Below are positions 1 to 6,682 of a DNA stretch of 9,336 nucleotides, in pieces. The DNA is from Thiobacillus sp. UBA2186 (GTDB lineage: Bacteria; Pseudomonadota; Gammaproteobacteria; Burkholderiales; Thiobacillaceae), in NCBI GenBank assembly GCA_002327405.1, contig DCVO01000170.1, positions 409 to 9,744 on the forward strand, read 5' to 3'. The notes below the pieces were generated by a model that saw only the letters and a program-made list of their open reading frames with translations, searched no databases and was not told the origin of the DNA. The first letter of the stretch is position 1. The number at the start of each line of letters is the position of its first letter. Position numbers and translations under genes: made by a program.

Positions 1-151
1 TTTTGGCTTGCGCCGAAACTGGCAAGCTCGTTTTCCCCGATTTCTCGTTGCATAGGCCCGCTATGCGCCTCGAAATCGTGAAAAACTGTCCTCGCTCTCC
101 CACCCGGCTCGCTACGATCGCTCAAGTCCGACAGGCTGCTAGGTACTAGAT
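1..151. other. Gene-free, palindrome-rich segment; possible dispersed repeat or element remnant
   Basis: I see no credible coding region here. The segment contains a long imperfect palindrome at about 33-84. GATTTC (39-44) pairs with GAAATC (72-77), GCATAG (50-55) pairs with CTATGC (61-66), and an outer GTTTTC-like arm pairs with GAAAAAC, with short internal loops between. A second small inverted repeat, GCTTGC/GCAAGC, lies near 7-28. The stretch continues past the window edge, so its borders are unknown. The layout resembles intergenic repeat families or the end of a small mobile element, but no transposase or terminal repeat pair is visible. The assignment is an inference from structure only. 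Confidence 0.35.
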
Positions 152-181
152 AAAAAAAAGCCCGGCAAACGTTGCCGGGCT
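152..181 (-). terminator. Strong rho-independent terminator
   Basis: Read on the minus strand, a perfect 10-bp stem (AGCCCGGCAA / TTGCCGGGCT) with a 3-base loop CGT is followed directly by a run of T residues (plus-strand A run at 152-159). The T run exists only on the minus-strand side, so it ends leftward transcription. It lies about 250 bases past the dnaE stop. It therefore either ends a long dnaE 3' UTR or belongs to a separate short transcript. Confidence 0.92.
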
Positions 182-238
182 AAAATCCACCAAAGGAGGA
201 GGATGGAGGAGACAACACAACGCATCAGGGGATGACGC
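152..238 (-). ncRNA. Candidate small RNA with anti-Shine-Dalgarno-like stretch
   Basis: A possible transcript of about 87 nt runs from near 238 to the strong terminator at 152-181. Its middle (about 212-191, minus strand) is almost pure C/U and contains TCCTCCATCCTCCTCCTTT. That resembles the 3' end of 16S rRNA and could pair with AAAGGAGG-type ribosome binding sites. A weak promoter can be drawn upstream on the minus strand: extended -10 TGC-TAATAA (253-245) with a poor -35 TTTCTA 17 bases further. A weak hairpin at 282-296 could separate it from dnaE. What is seen is the terminator and the pyrimidine tract. That it is a stand-alone RNA is inference. The alternatives are the processed 3' UTR of dnaE, or the plus-strand leader of an unseen gene. 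Confidence 0.27.
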
Positions 239-256
239 ACTGTGTTATTAGCATTC

Positions 257-271
257 TCTAATATTATTAGA
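257..271. promoter_or_regulatory. AT-rich inverted repeat in the dnaE downstream region
   Basis: TCTAAT-ATT-ATTAGA is a perfect inverted repeat with 6-base arms. It sits in an A/T-rich island (about 241-280) inside an otherwise GC-rich window. Such islands commonly mark promoters or operators. Here it would lie in the -10/-35 zone of the candidate small RNA. No known operator family is recognised. Confidence 0.25.
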
Positions 272-297
272 AATAAAGCAAGCCCCTTCCCGGGGCC
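271..297 (-). terminator. Weak possible terminator after dnaE
   Basis: On the minus strand a 5-bp GC stem (GCCCC/GGGGC, extendable by a G-T pair) with a 5-base loop is followed by TTGCTTTATTT, a broken T-rich tail. It lies about 140 bases after the dnaE stop. The stem is short and the tail interrupted, so termination would be partial at best. Confidence 0.33.
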
Positions 298-434
298 ACG
301 ACCCAAAAGAGTGCCCGGTATTTCTGTACCAGCCTGATTTTATCGAATTTGCCCGCTTATTGGACCATCCTGCCCGTACTGTGCACCATGGCGGCGCCCC
401 GCCGCCGGGTTACCGTCGCCGAAAGAAAACCGGC
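298..434. other. Untranslated dnaE downstream spacer
   Basis: This is the rest of the gene-free stretch to the left of dnaE. It holds a GC-rich perfect hairpin, GGCGGCG-CCC-CGCCGCC (390-406), with no T-run on either side. The hairpin is more likely a 3' UTR structure than a terminator. I see nothing else in it. Short reading frames here are unsupported by ribosome binding sites or recognisable sequence. Confidence 0.5.
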
Positions 435-3400
435 TCAATACCGGACCTGGACGCTGGCTGGCTCCAGCCACTGGCCCAGGGATTCGATCAGATGGTCGTG
501 GAGCTGGACCTGCCAGGCATCGCCCAGGCTGACTTCGCAGGCGGCCTTGCCGTTGTGATAGGCGATGGTGACGGGGCAGCCACCCTCCTCGATGCGGTAG
601 GGAGACAAGATTTCTTTCAGCTTGGCGCTGTTGGACTGGCCGTTGCAGGCCAGGCGCAATTCCCGGGCAAAGCGGTTGCGGGCATGGGCCAGGTCGTAGA
701 CCTTGTCGGCCGTGACCCGGAGGCCGCCGGAATAGGCGTCCTCGCTGACCTTGCCTTCCACGACTAGCAATTCGTCTTCCTTGATCCACTCGCGGTGAGC
801 GTCGAAGGTTTCCGAGAACACCACCACTTCCAGCGGCGTGGTGGCGTCGTCCAGCAGCACAACCGCCATCTTGCCGCGCCGGGTCATCTGCGCGCGTACT
901 GAGACAATGATGCCGGCCAGAAGCTGCAAGTCGCGCGAGGGTTGCAGCTCGTTCAGGCGCTGCCTGACGAACCTGGAGAGCTCTTCCGCGCATGAATTGA
1001 ACGGATGGCCGCTCAGATAAAAGCCCAGCGCCGACTTCTCCTGCAGCAGCTTCTCCTTTTCCGGCCAAAGCGGCGTGTCGACGCAGGGCTCGCCGGTTTC
1101 CAGCGACGCCTCCTCGCCGAACAGCCCTCCCTGGCCGCCGCCGCGTGCGGCCATGTCGGCGGATTCCATGGCCGGTGCGATGCTGGCCATGAGGCTGGCG
1201 CGGTGCGGATTGATGCTGTCGAAGGCGCCGCCCTTGATCAGGGCTTCCAGCACTCTCCGATTCAGGTAGCGCTTGTCCACGCGCCGGCACAGGTCGAACA
1301 GGCCGGTAAACGGCCCGTCCTGTTCGCGTGCCGCCACGATGGCACCGATGGCCGCCTCGCCCGTGCCTTTGATGGCGCCCAGGCCGTAGCGGATCCGGGA
1401 CTTGCTCACGGGCTCGAAGCGGTAGCCGGACTGGTTGAGATCGGGCGGAAGCATCTCGATACCGTTGGCCTTGGCGTCTTCGTAGAAAATGCGCACCTTG
1501 TCGGTGTCGGTCATTTCCGAAGACATGGTCGCCGCCATGAACTCGGCCGGGTAATGCGCCTTGAGCCAGGCCGTGTGATAGGCGATGAGCGCATAGGCAG
1601 CGGAGTGCGACTTGTTGAAGCCGTACTCGGCGAACTTCTCCATCAGGTCGAAGAGCCGGCCGGCGACCTTGTCGTCGACGCCGCGGTTCTTGGCACCGGT
1701 GAGGAAAATCTCGCGCTGCTCGGCCATCTCATCGGGCTTCTTCTTGCCCATGGCGCGGCGCAGCAGGTCGGCGCCGCCCAGCGAATAACCCGCCAGGATC
1801 TGCGCCACCAGCATCACCTGCTCCTGGTAGACGATGATGCCGTAGGTGGATTTCAGCGTGTCTTCCAGGTCGGGGTGGAAATACCACTCCGCCCTCCCCT
1901 TGCCGGTCTTGCGCTGCTCGTTCTTGCGCACGATGAAGTCGTCCACCATGCCCGAGCCCAGGGGCCCCGGACGGTTCAGCGCCATCAGCGCGATGATGTC
2001 CTCGAAGCAGTCGCCCTTGAGCTTCTTTTCCAGGTCCTTGGCCGAGCGCGATTCGGACTGGAATACCGCCGTGGTGTTGCCCTCGGCAAAGAGCTTGTAC
2101 ACCGCGGGATCGTCGAGCGGGAGGTCTTCCAGACGGAAGCTCTCCATGCCGGCGTGGCGGCGCACGAAGCGCACGGCCTCATCCAGAATGGTGAGCGTGC
2201 GCAGGCCCAGAAAGTCGAACTTGACCAGGCCGATGGCCTCGACATCGTCCTTGTCGAACTGAGAAACGTAACTCTCCGAGCCTTCCTGGCGGTAGAGCGG
2301 ACAGAAATCCGTGAGTCTGCCAGGCGCGATCAGCACGCCGCCCGCATGCATGCCGACGTTGCGGGTGAGATCCTCCAGCTTCCCGGCCAGTCCGAAGAGT
2401 TCTTGCACTTCTTCTTCCTGGTCGAAGCGCTCCTTGAGCTGCGGTTCCATCTCCAGCGCCTTGGCCAGCGACACCGGTTTCACGCCCTCGACCGGCACCA
2501 GCTTGGAGAGCTTGTCGCAGTAGTTGTAGGGCATGTCGAGCACGCGGCCGACGTCGCGGATCACCGACTTGGAGCCCAGGGTGCCGAAGGTGGCGATCTG
2601 CGACACCGCATCATGGCCGTACTTGTCCTTCACGTACTGGATCACGCGCTCGCGGTTGTCCTGGCAGAAGTCCACGTCGAAGTCGGGCATGGACACGCGC
2701 TCCGGGTTGAGGAAGCGCTCGAACAGCAGATCGTAGCGCAGGGGATCGAGGTCGGTGATGCCCAGGGAGTAAGCCACCAGCGAACCCGCGCCGGAGCCGC
2801 GCCCCGGACCCACCGGCACGCCGTTGTTCTTGCCCCAGTTGATGAAGTCCGCCACGATCAGGAAGTAGCCGGGAAAGCCCATCTGGATGATGGTGCCGAG
2901 TTCGAAATCGAGGCGCTTCTGGTATTCCGGGTACTTGGCAGCACGCGCCGCCTCGTCCGGATACAGGCGCTTCATGCGCTCGGCCAGGCCCGCCTCGGCG
3001 CGGATGCGGATGTAGTCGTCGAGGCTTTCGCTGTTGGGGGTGGGGAACTGCGGCAGCTTGCTCTTGCCCAGTTCCAGGGTCAGGTTGCAGCGCTGGGCGA
3101 TGGCCACGCTGTTGGCGAGCGCTTCCGGCAGGTCGGCGAAGAGCTCGGCCATCTCCTCGCGCGACTTGAAATACTGCTCGGCGGTGAAATGCTTCGGCCG
3201 CCGCTGGTCGGCAAGCAGATAGCCCTCGGCGATGCACACCCGCGCCTCGTGCGCCTTGAAATCATCCGGATCGAGGAACTGGACGGGATGGGTGGCGACG
3301 GAGGGAATGGCGAATTCGGCGCCGATGTCCAGCAGGCCGTCGATCAGCGCCTCGGTTTCGGGCAGGCCGTAGCGCTGCAGTTCGAGATAGTAGCGCCCGG

Positions 3401-3887
3401 GAAAGGCCTTGGCCCAGAATTCCGCCTGCTTTTTCGCCTGTGTCTCGTTGCCGCTCAACAGGGATTGCGCCACCCCGGAGTGGAAGCCGCCCGAGAGGGC
3501 CAGCAGGCCGTCGGTGCCTTCCAGGAACCAGGCCGGGTCGATTTCCGGACGGCCGCGATGCAGGTTGTCACGGTAGGCGCGGGTGAGCAGTTCGCACAGG
3601 CGCCGGTAGCCCTCGCGATGCTGAACCAGCAGCAGCGCCCGGCCCGGGCGGCTGCGGTCGGCCTCGTTGCTGATCCAGACATCACAGCCGAATACGGGCT
3701 TCACCCCCTTGCCGCGCGCCGCACGGTACATCTTGACCCAGCCGAACACGTTGGACAGGTCGGCAAAGCCCAGCGCGGGCATGCCCAGTTCCCTGGCCCG
3801 ATCCACCGCCCCGTCCACCCGCACCAGGCCGTCGGTGATGGAGTACTCGGTATGCAGGCGAAGATGGACGAAACCGGGGTCAGGCAT
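435..3887 (-). CDS. dnaE: DNA polymerase III subunit alpha
   Basis: This is the catalytic subunit of the replicative DNA polymerase III holoenzyme, which acts in the cytoplasm at the fork with the clamp, clamp loader and epsilon proofreader. The protein has 1150 residues, the normal DnaE1 length. An N-terminal PHP domain (about 1-280) starts HLRLHTEYS. The C-family polymerase core follows, with the PDFDVDF motif (catalytic Asp404 and Asp406) and KFDFLGL (Asp558) supplying the three metal-binding aspartates. GMHAGGVLIAP lies at 512-522. The clamp-binding motif QGGLF is at 919-923 and an OB fold at roughly 985-1070. The PHP metal ligands are degenerate: Arg10 replaces the middle His, and FADLSN replaces the usual TDHGN. 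PHP nuclease activity is therefore unlikely and a separate DnaQ is expected, as in E. coli. The ATG at 3887 matches the family N-terminus but has no good Shine-Dalgarno. A TAAAAT hexamer 6 bases upstream could be a -10 box giving an almost leaderless mRNA. A terminator lies between amt and this gene, so it probably has its own promoter. Confidence 0.98.
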   Translation of the reverse strand: MPDPGFVHLRLHTEYSITDGLVRVDGAVDRARELGMPALGFADLSNVFGWVKMYRAARGKGVKPVFGCDVWISNEADRSRPGRALLLVQHREGYRRLCELLTRAYRDNLHRGRPEIDPAWFLEGTDGLLALSGGFHSGVAQSLLSGNETQAKKQAEFWAKAFPGRYYLELQRYGLPETEALIDGLLDIGAEFAIPSVATHPVQFLDPDDFKAHEARVCIAEGYLLADQRRPKHFTAEQYFKSREEMAELFADLPEALANSVAIAQRCNLTLELGKSKLPQFPTPNSESLDDYIRIRAEAGLAERMKRLYPDEAARAAKYPEYQKRLDFELGTIIQMGFPGYFLIVADFINWGKNNGVPVGPGRGSGAGSLVAYSLGITDLDPLRYDLLFERFLNPERVSMPDFDVDFCQDNRERVIQYVKDKYGHDAVSQIATFGTLGSKSVIRDVGRVLDMPYNYCDKLSKLVPVEGVKPVSLAKALEMEPQLKERFDQEEEVQELFGLAGKLEDLTRNVGMHAGGVLIAPGRLTDFCPLYRQEGSESYVSQFDKDDVEAIGLVKFDFLGLRTLTILDEAVRFVRRHAGMESFRLEDLPLDDPAVYKLFAEGNTTAVFQSESRSAKDLEKKLKGDCFEDIIALMALNRPGPLGSGMVDDFIVRKNEQRKTGKGRAEWYFHPDLEDTLKSTYGIIVYQEQVMLVAQILAGYSLGGADLLRRAMGKKKPDEMAEQREIFLTGAKNRGVDDKVAGRLFDLMEKFAEYGFNKSHSAAYALIAYHTAWLKAHYPAEFMAATMSSEMTDTDKVRIFYEDAKANGIEMLPPDLNQSGYRFEPVSKSRIRYGLGAIKGTGEAAIGAIVAAREQDGPFTGLFDLCRRVDKRYLNRRVLEALIKGGAFDSINPHRASLMASIAPAMESADMAARGGGQGGLFGEEASLETGEPCVDTPLWPEKEKLLQEKSALGFYLSGHPFNSCAEELSRFVRQRLNELQPSRDLQLLAGIIVSVRAQMTRRGKMAVVLLDDATTPLEVVVFSETFDAHREWIKEDELLVVEGKVSEDAYSGGLRVTADKVYDLAHARNRFARELRLACNGQSNSAKLKEILSPYRIEEGGCPVTIAYHNGKAACEVSLGDAWQVQLHDHLIESLGQWLEPASVQVRY

Positions 3888-3925
3888 GAGCGGATTTTAC
3901 CCGCCCTCCCCCTGTCCGCACAGAC

Positions 3926-3950
3926 AAAAAAGCGACCCGTCAGGGGCGCT
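3926..3950 (-). terminator. Rho-independent terminator of amt
   Basis: On the minus strand the stem AGCGCCCC / GGGTCGCT, with one C/T mismatch, encloses a short TGAC-type loop. It is followed immediately by a run of six T residues (plus-strand A run at 3926-3931). It begins 21 bases after the amt stop codon and ends 38 bases before the dnaE start, so it separates nitrogen-regulated amt from dnaE. Confidence 0.87.
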
Positions 3951-3971
3951 TCGATCATCCGGCCAAAAAAC

Positions 3972-5174
3972 TTACCAGTTGGTTTCGCGCTCTGGCGTGG
4001 CCGAAATCCTGTGGATGGAAAGGTCCGCCCCCTGGAATTCCTGCTCCTGGTCGAGCCGGATGCCGGCGGCTGCCTTGAGCGCGCCATACACGATGAATCC
4101 GCCAGCAAAGGCGATCAGTACACCAGCCAGCGTACCAATCAGTTGCGCCATGAAAGCCACGCCGCCCATGCCGCCCAGCGCCTGCAGGCCGAAAATCCCG
4201 GCGGCGACGCCGCCCCACGCCCCGCACAGCCCATGCAGCGGCCACACCCCGAGCACATCGTCGATCTTCCACTTGTTCTGGGTGACGGTGAACATCCACA
4301 CAAACAAGGCACCCGCGACGGCTCCGGTCACAAGCGCGCCGAGCGGGTGCATGAGGTCGGAGCCTGCGCACACCGCCACCAGTCCGGCCAAGGGGCCGTT
4401 GTGGATGAAACCGGGGTCATTGCGCCCGGCGAACAGCGCGGCCAGCGTGCCGCCCACCATGGCCATGAGCGAATTCACCGCCACCAGCCCGCTCACCGCC
4501 TCGATGGCCTGCGCGGACATGACGTTGAAGCCGAACCAGCCCACGGTCAGGATCCAGGCGCCCAGCGCCAGGAAAGGAATGCTCGAAGGCGGATGCGCGG
4601 CGATGCCGCCCTCCTTGCGGTAACGCCCATGGCGCGCGCCGAGCAGGACCACGGCGGCAAGACCGATCCAGCCGCCCACGGCATGCACCACGACCGAGCC
4701 GGCAAAGTCATGCAGCCTGGCGCCGAAGCTGGCCTCCAGCCAGCTCTGGAAACCGTAGTTGCCGTTCCACACCATGCCTTCGAAGAAGGGATAGACGAAA
4801 CCGACCAGCAGAAATGTGGCGGCAAGCTGCGGGTTGAACTTGGCCCGTTCGGCAATGCCGCCCGACACGATGGCCGGGATCGCCGCCGCGAAAGTCAGCA
4901 GGAAGAAGAACTTGACCAGGTCGTAACCGTTCTTCTGGGCCAGCGTTTCCGCCCCCGACAGGAAATCGACGCCATAGGCGATACCGTAGCCGATGAAAAA
5001 ATAGGCGATGGTCGATACGCTGAAATCGGTAAGTATCTTCACCAGGGCATTGACCTGGTTTTTCTTGCGTACCGTGCCCAGTTCCAAAAAGGCGAAGCCG
5101 GCATGCATGGCCAGCACCATAATGGCGCCGAGCAGGACGAACAAGACGTCGCCGCCAGTTTTCAATGATTCCAT
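3972..5174 (-). CDS. amt: Ammonium transporter (Amt/MEP/Rh family)
   Basis: This is an inner-membrane ammonium channel/transporter, normally a homotrimer, that imports ammonium when nitrogen is scarce. The 400-residue protein is hydrophobic throughout, consistent with about 11 membrane helices. DFAGSVVVH gives the conserved Asp156 and the first pore histidine, His164. LGVWPLHGLCGAWGG gives the second, His314. The twin-His pair and the Asp match AmtB Asp160, His168 and His318. The C-terminal tail (about 372-400, QGADLSIH) resembles the cytoplasmic tail that PII proteins contact. I chose the ATG at 5174 (MESLKTGGDV): GAAAGG lies 9 bases upstream, and the sigma-54 promoter places the mRNA start near 5199. 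The upstream ATG at 5267 lies before the promoter, and the one at 5183 abuts the ribosome binding site. No cleavable signal peptide is evident. No glnK is adjacent in the window, although PII and Amt genes are often paired. A terminator follows the gene. Confidence 0.96.
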   Translation of the reverse strand: MESLKTGGDVLFVLLGAIMVLAMHAGFAFLELGTVRKKNQVNALVKILTDFSVSTIAYFFIGYGIAYGVDFLSGAETLAQKNGYDLVKFFFLLTFAAAIPAIVSGGIAERAKFNPQLAATFLLVGFVYPFFEGMVWNGNYGFQSWLEASFGARLHDFAGSVVVHAVGGWIGLAAVVLLGARHGRYRKEGGIAAHPPSSIPFLALGAWILTVGWFGFNVMSAQAIEAVSGLVAVNSLMAMVGGTLAALFAGRNDPGFIHNGPLAGLVAVCAGSDLMHPLGALVTGAVAGALFVWMFTVTQNKWKIDDVLGVWPLHGLCGAWGGVAAGIFGLQALGGMGGVAFMAQLIGTLAGVLIAFAGGFIVYGALKAAAGIRLDQEQEFQGADLSIHRISATPERETNW

Positions 5175-5183
5175 TTGGGGCAT

Positions 5184-5189
5184 CCTTTC
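5184..5189 (-). promoter_or_regulatory. Ribosome binding site deciding the amt start
   Basis: GAAAGG on the minus strand is separated by 9 bases from the ATG at 5174. It directly touches the ATG at 5183, which therefore cannot use it. This favours the MESLKTGG start over the MPQMES start. Confidence 0.7.
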
Positions 5190-5210
5190 GTTGAATCCTG
5201 GGCTTGGAAA

Positions 5211-5225
5211 GCAATAAACGTTCCC
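5211..5225 (-). promoter_or_regulatory. Sigma-54 (RpoN) -24/-12 promoter of amt
   Basis: The minus-strand sequence GGGAACGTTTATTGC fits the RpoN consensus TGGCACG-N4-TTGC with only two mismatches. The -24 GG and the -12 GC keep the exact invariant spacing. The predicted transcription start is an A near 5199, which gives a 5' UTR of about 25 nt containing the GAAAGG ribosome binding site. Sigma-54 promoters with upstream NtrC sites are the standard control of amt/glnK genes in proteobacteria. Confidence 0.82.
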
Positions 5226-5247
5226 GCACAGTAAGCCATTGATTCTA

Positions 5248-5261
5248 TTTGGTGCACCAAA
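5248..5261. promoter_or_regulatory. Perfect palindrome TTTGGTGCACCAAA in the amt promoter
   Basis: A 14-base perfect palindrome is centred about 55 bases upstream of the predicted amt start and about 33 bases (near three helical turns) from the NtrC-like site. It contains the NtrC half-site TGCACC, but the half-sites overlap back to back instead of being spaced, so it is not a standard NtrC operator. It could be a weak second NtrC site using one half, or the site of another regulator. Confidence 0.45.
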
Positions 5262-5279
5262 CTGCAATAAAGATTATTT

Positions 5280-5296
5280 GGCACCATATTGGTGCC
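5280..5296. promoter_or_regulatory. NtrC (NRI) binding site upstream of amt
   Basis: GGCACCAATATGGTGCC is a perfect inverted repeat with 7-base arms. It matches the enterobacterial NtrC consensus (TGCACC, five A/T-rich bases, GGTGCA) at the core GCACC-N5-GGTGC. Its centre is about 89 bases upstream of the predicted start, suitable for an enhancer acting on the sigma-54 promoter. It lies between the tatC stop and amt and so controls amt alone. Confidence 0.8.
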
Positions 5297-5327
5297 TGCC
5301 GGCCATTCCCGCCCAACAATGGGGCAC

Positions 5328-6185
5328 TCAGGAATCCTGGCCTTTGGCCTTGTTCTCGGCCTCGATGCGGTCGAGTTCCGACTCCATTTCCTCGAAGGTG
5401 AGCGGCTCGTAATCCGCAGGATAGGAGGCTTGTGGCGTCTGCCGGGGTTCTTGTGCCGGTTTGACCTTGCGCAGGAACCCGGCAAGGATGATGCCCAACT
5501 CGTACAGCAACCACAAAGGGATGGCCAGCATGATCTGGGAAATCACGTCCGGCGGGGTGAATATGGCGCCGATGACAAAGGCGCCGACGATGACATAGGG
5601 GCGCGCCTCGCGCAGTTTCTGCACCGACACCATGTTGGTCAGCACCAGCAGGATCACCACCACCGGCACTTCGAATGTGACGCCGAAGGCGATGAACAGC
5701 GTCATCACGAAATCCAGATAGGCGCCGATGTCGGGTGCGAAATTCACGCCTTCCGGCGTGGCGCCGGCGAGAAAACCGAATACGACGGGAAATACCAGGA
5801 AATAGGCGAAGGCCATGCCCACGAAGAACAGCAGCACGCTTGCAACCAGCAGCGGCATCGCCAGCTTGCGTTCATGCACATAGAGCCCCGGAGCGATGAA
5901 CGCCCACATTTGGTAAAGCACGAAAGGCAGCGCGATGAGGAAAGCCGACATCATCGCCACCTTCAGCGGGATGAAGAAGGTCGAAGCAACACCGGTAGCG
6001 ATCATCTGGCTGCCCTGCGGCAGCTTGGCGATCAGGGGCTGCGCCAGCAGCGTGTAAAGGTCATTGGCCCAGGGAAACAGGACGATGAACACCAGCACCA
6101 CCGCAACCACCGCCCGGATCAGCCGGTTGCGCAGCTCGATCAGGTGAGAGATAAAGCTCTCTTCCTTGCCAGATGCGTCGCTCAT
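5328..6185 (-). CDS. tatC: Sec-independent protein translocase TatC
   Basis: TatC is the core receptor of the twin-arginine translocase in the inner membrane. With TatB it binds the RR signal peptides of folded cargo proteins. The protein has 285 residues and six predicted membrane helices (roughly 21-45, 70-98, 109-135, 158-185, 197-213, 217-237). The cytoplasmic N-terminus carries FISHLIELRNRL (Glu17, matching E. coli Glu15). The first cytoplasmic loop has YQMWAFIAPGLYVHERK (Glu105, matching Glu103), which is the signal-peptide site. AFGVTFEVP carries Glu172 in helix 4, and FTPPDVISQ lies between helices 5 and 6. The charged C-terminal tail (about 240-285) is somewhat longer than in E. coli. 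The start ATG overlaps the tatB stop as ATGA, implying translational coupling. It is the last gene of the his-HIT-tat run, and I see no clear terminator after it. Confidence 0.98.
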   Translation of the reverse strand: MSDASGKEESFISHLIELRNRLIRAVVAVVLVFIVLFPWANDLYTLLAQPLIAKLPQGSQMIATGVASTFFIPLKVAMMSAFLIALPFVLYQMWAFIAPGLYVHERKLAMPLLVASVLLFFVGMAFAYFLVFPVVFGFLAGATPEGVNFAPDIGAYLDFVMTLFIAFGVTFEVPVVVILLVLTNMVSVQKLREARPYVIVGAFVIGAIFTPPDVISQIMLAIPLWLLYELGIILAGFLRKVKPAQEPRQTPQASYPADYEPLTFEEMESELDRIEAENKAKGQDS

Positions 6186-6604
6186 GCCCTGGATTCCGGC
6201 TTGCCGTCCGTCCGGCTGTCCGATTCGCCGGACGAGCCGTCAGCCGGCGCGGCGGCCTGTTTCTTGGCGGAATCATCGAACAAGTCCGGCTGAGAAACGG
6301 CGCTGGCGGCTTCCTCGATCGGATTCACGACTTCGTCGCGCATGGTGTATTCGGCTTCCTGCACGCCCGATTCCACGCCGCGCGCGGCCTCCTCGACCGA
6401 CTCCTTGAAACTCTGGCCGGCCTTGCGCAGTTCATCGAGCTCCATTTCGCGGCCGATGTCGGCCTTGACGGTGGTGACATAGCGCTGGAAGCGGCCGAAC
6501 AAATGGCCGGCCGTACGCGCGACCTTGGGCAGCCGTTCCGGCCCTACGACCAGAAGGGCCACGACGCCGATGACGAGAAGCTCGGTAAATCCGATGTCGA
6601 ACAT
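6182..6604 (-). CDS. tatB: Sec-independent protein translocase TatB
   Basis: TatB is the TatC partner in the signal-peptide-binding complex of the twin-arginine translocase. The 140-residue protein begins MFDIGFTELLVIG, almost the same as E. coli TatB. It has one N-terminal membrane helix (about 4-20), the hinge GPERLP (21-26), an amphipathic helix and a charged, disordered tail. The ATG at 6604 was chosen by family N-terminus; the upstream ATG at 6661 would add 19 residues encoded by repeat DNA. There is no recognisable Shine-Dalgarno before this start: the mRNA there is pyrimidine-rich (CCTCAC units). The gene is separated from tatA by an inverted repeat that fills nearly the whole gap, and it ends in an ATGA overlap with tatC. 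Confidence 0.96.
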   Translation of the reverse strand: MFDIGFTELLVIGVVALLVVGPERLPKVARTAGHLFGRFQRYVTTVKADIGREMELDELRKAGQSFKESVEEAARGVESGVQEAEYTMRDEVVNPIEEAASAVSQPDLFDDSAKKQAAAPADGSSGESDSRTDGKPESRA

Positions 6605-6609
6605 GGAAA

Positions 6610-6682
6610 GTGAGGCGTGAGGCGCAAGGCGTGAGGAGGATGGCGGAGACGGTCTCCTCACCCCTCACTCCTTACTCCTCAC
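6610..6682. repeat. Imperfect inverted repeat of GTGAGGN heptads between tatA and tatB
   Basis: Two 29-base arms (6610-6638 and 6654-6682) match as inverted copies at 23 of 29 positions, with a 15-base loop. Each arm is itself about four degenerate tandem copies of the heptad GTGAGGN. The element fills the 78-base gap from the tatA stop (6683) almost to the tatB start (6604). In mRNA it would fold into a long hairpin with mismatches. No T-run follows, so it is not an ordinary terminator. Confidence 0.85.

Noticed and set aside
152..232. Plus-strand leader peptide with strong AGGAGG (ATG at 203, ten codons)
   Set aside because: The spacing to the ATG is only three bases, no downstream gene is regulated on that strand, and the purine tract is explained as the complement of the minus-strand pyrimidine stretch.
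1005..5168. A 1387-codon open frame on the plus strand, antisense to dnaE and amt
   Set aside because: It runs in exact codon register with dnaE and amt on the other strand. Its stops would correspond to TTA, CTA or TCA codons, which are rare in this GC-rich genome. The translation has no recognisable domains and both opposing genes are certain.
5175..5267. N-terminal extension of Amt starting at the ATG at 5267
   Set aside because: The sigma-54 promoter lies inside this extension, so the mRNA would begin downstream of that ATG. The extra residues do not look like a signal peptide or a family N-terminus.
5280..5296. Terminator of tatC formed by the palindrome
   Set aside because: On the minus strand it is followed by AAATAATC with no T-run; its sequence and position fit an NtrC operator far better.
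6605..6661. N-terminal extension of TatB starting at 6661
   Set aside because: The extra 19 residues come from the heptad repeat DNA, and TatB proteins start MFDIGF at the position chosen.
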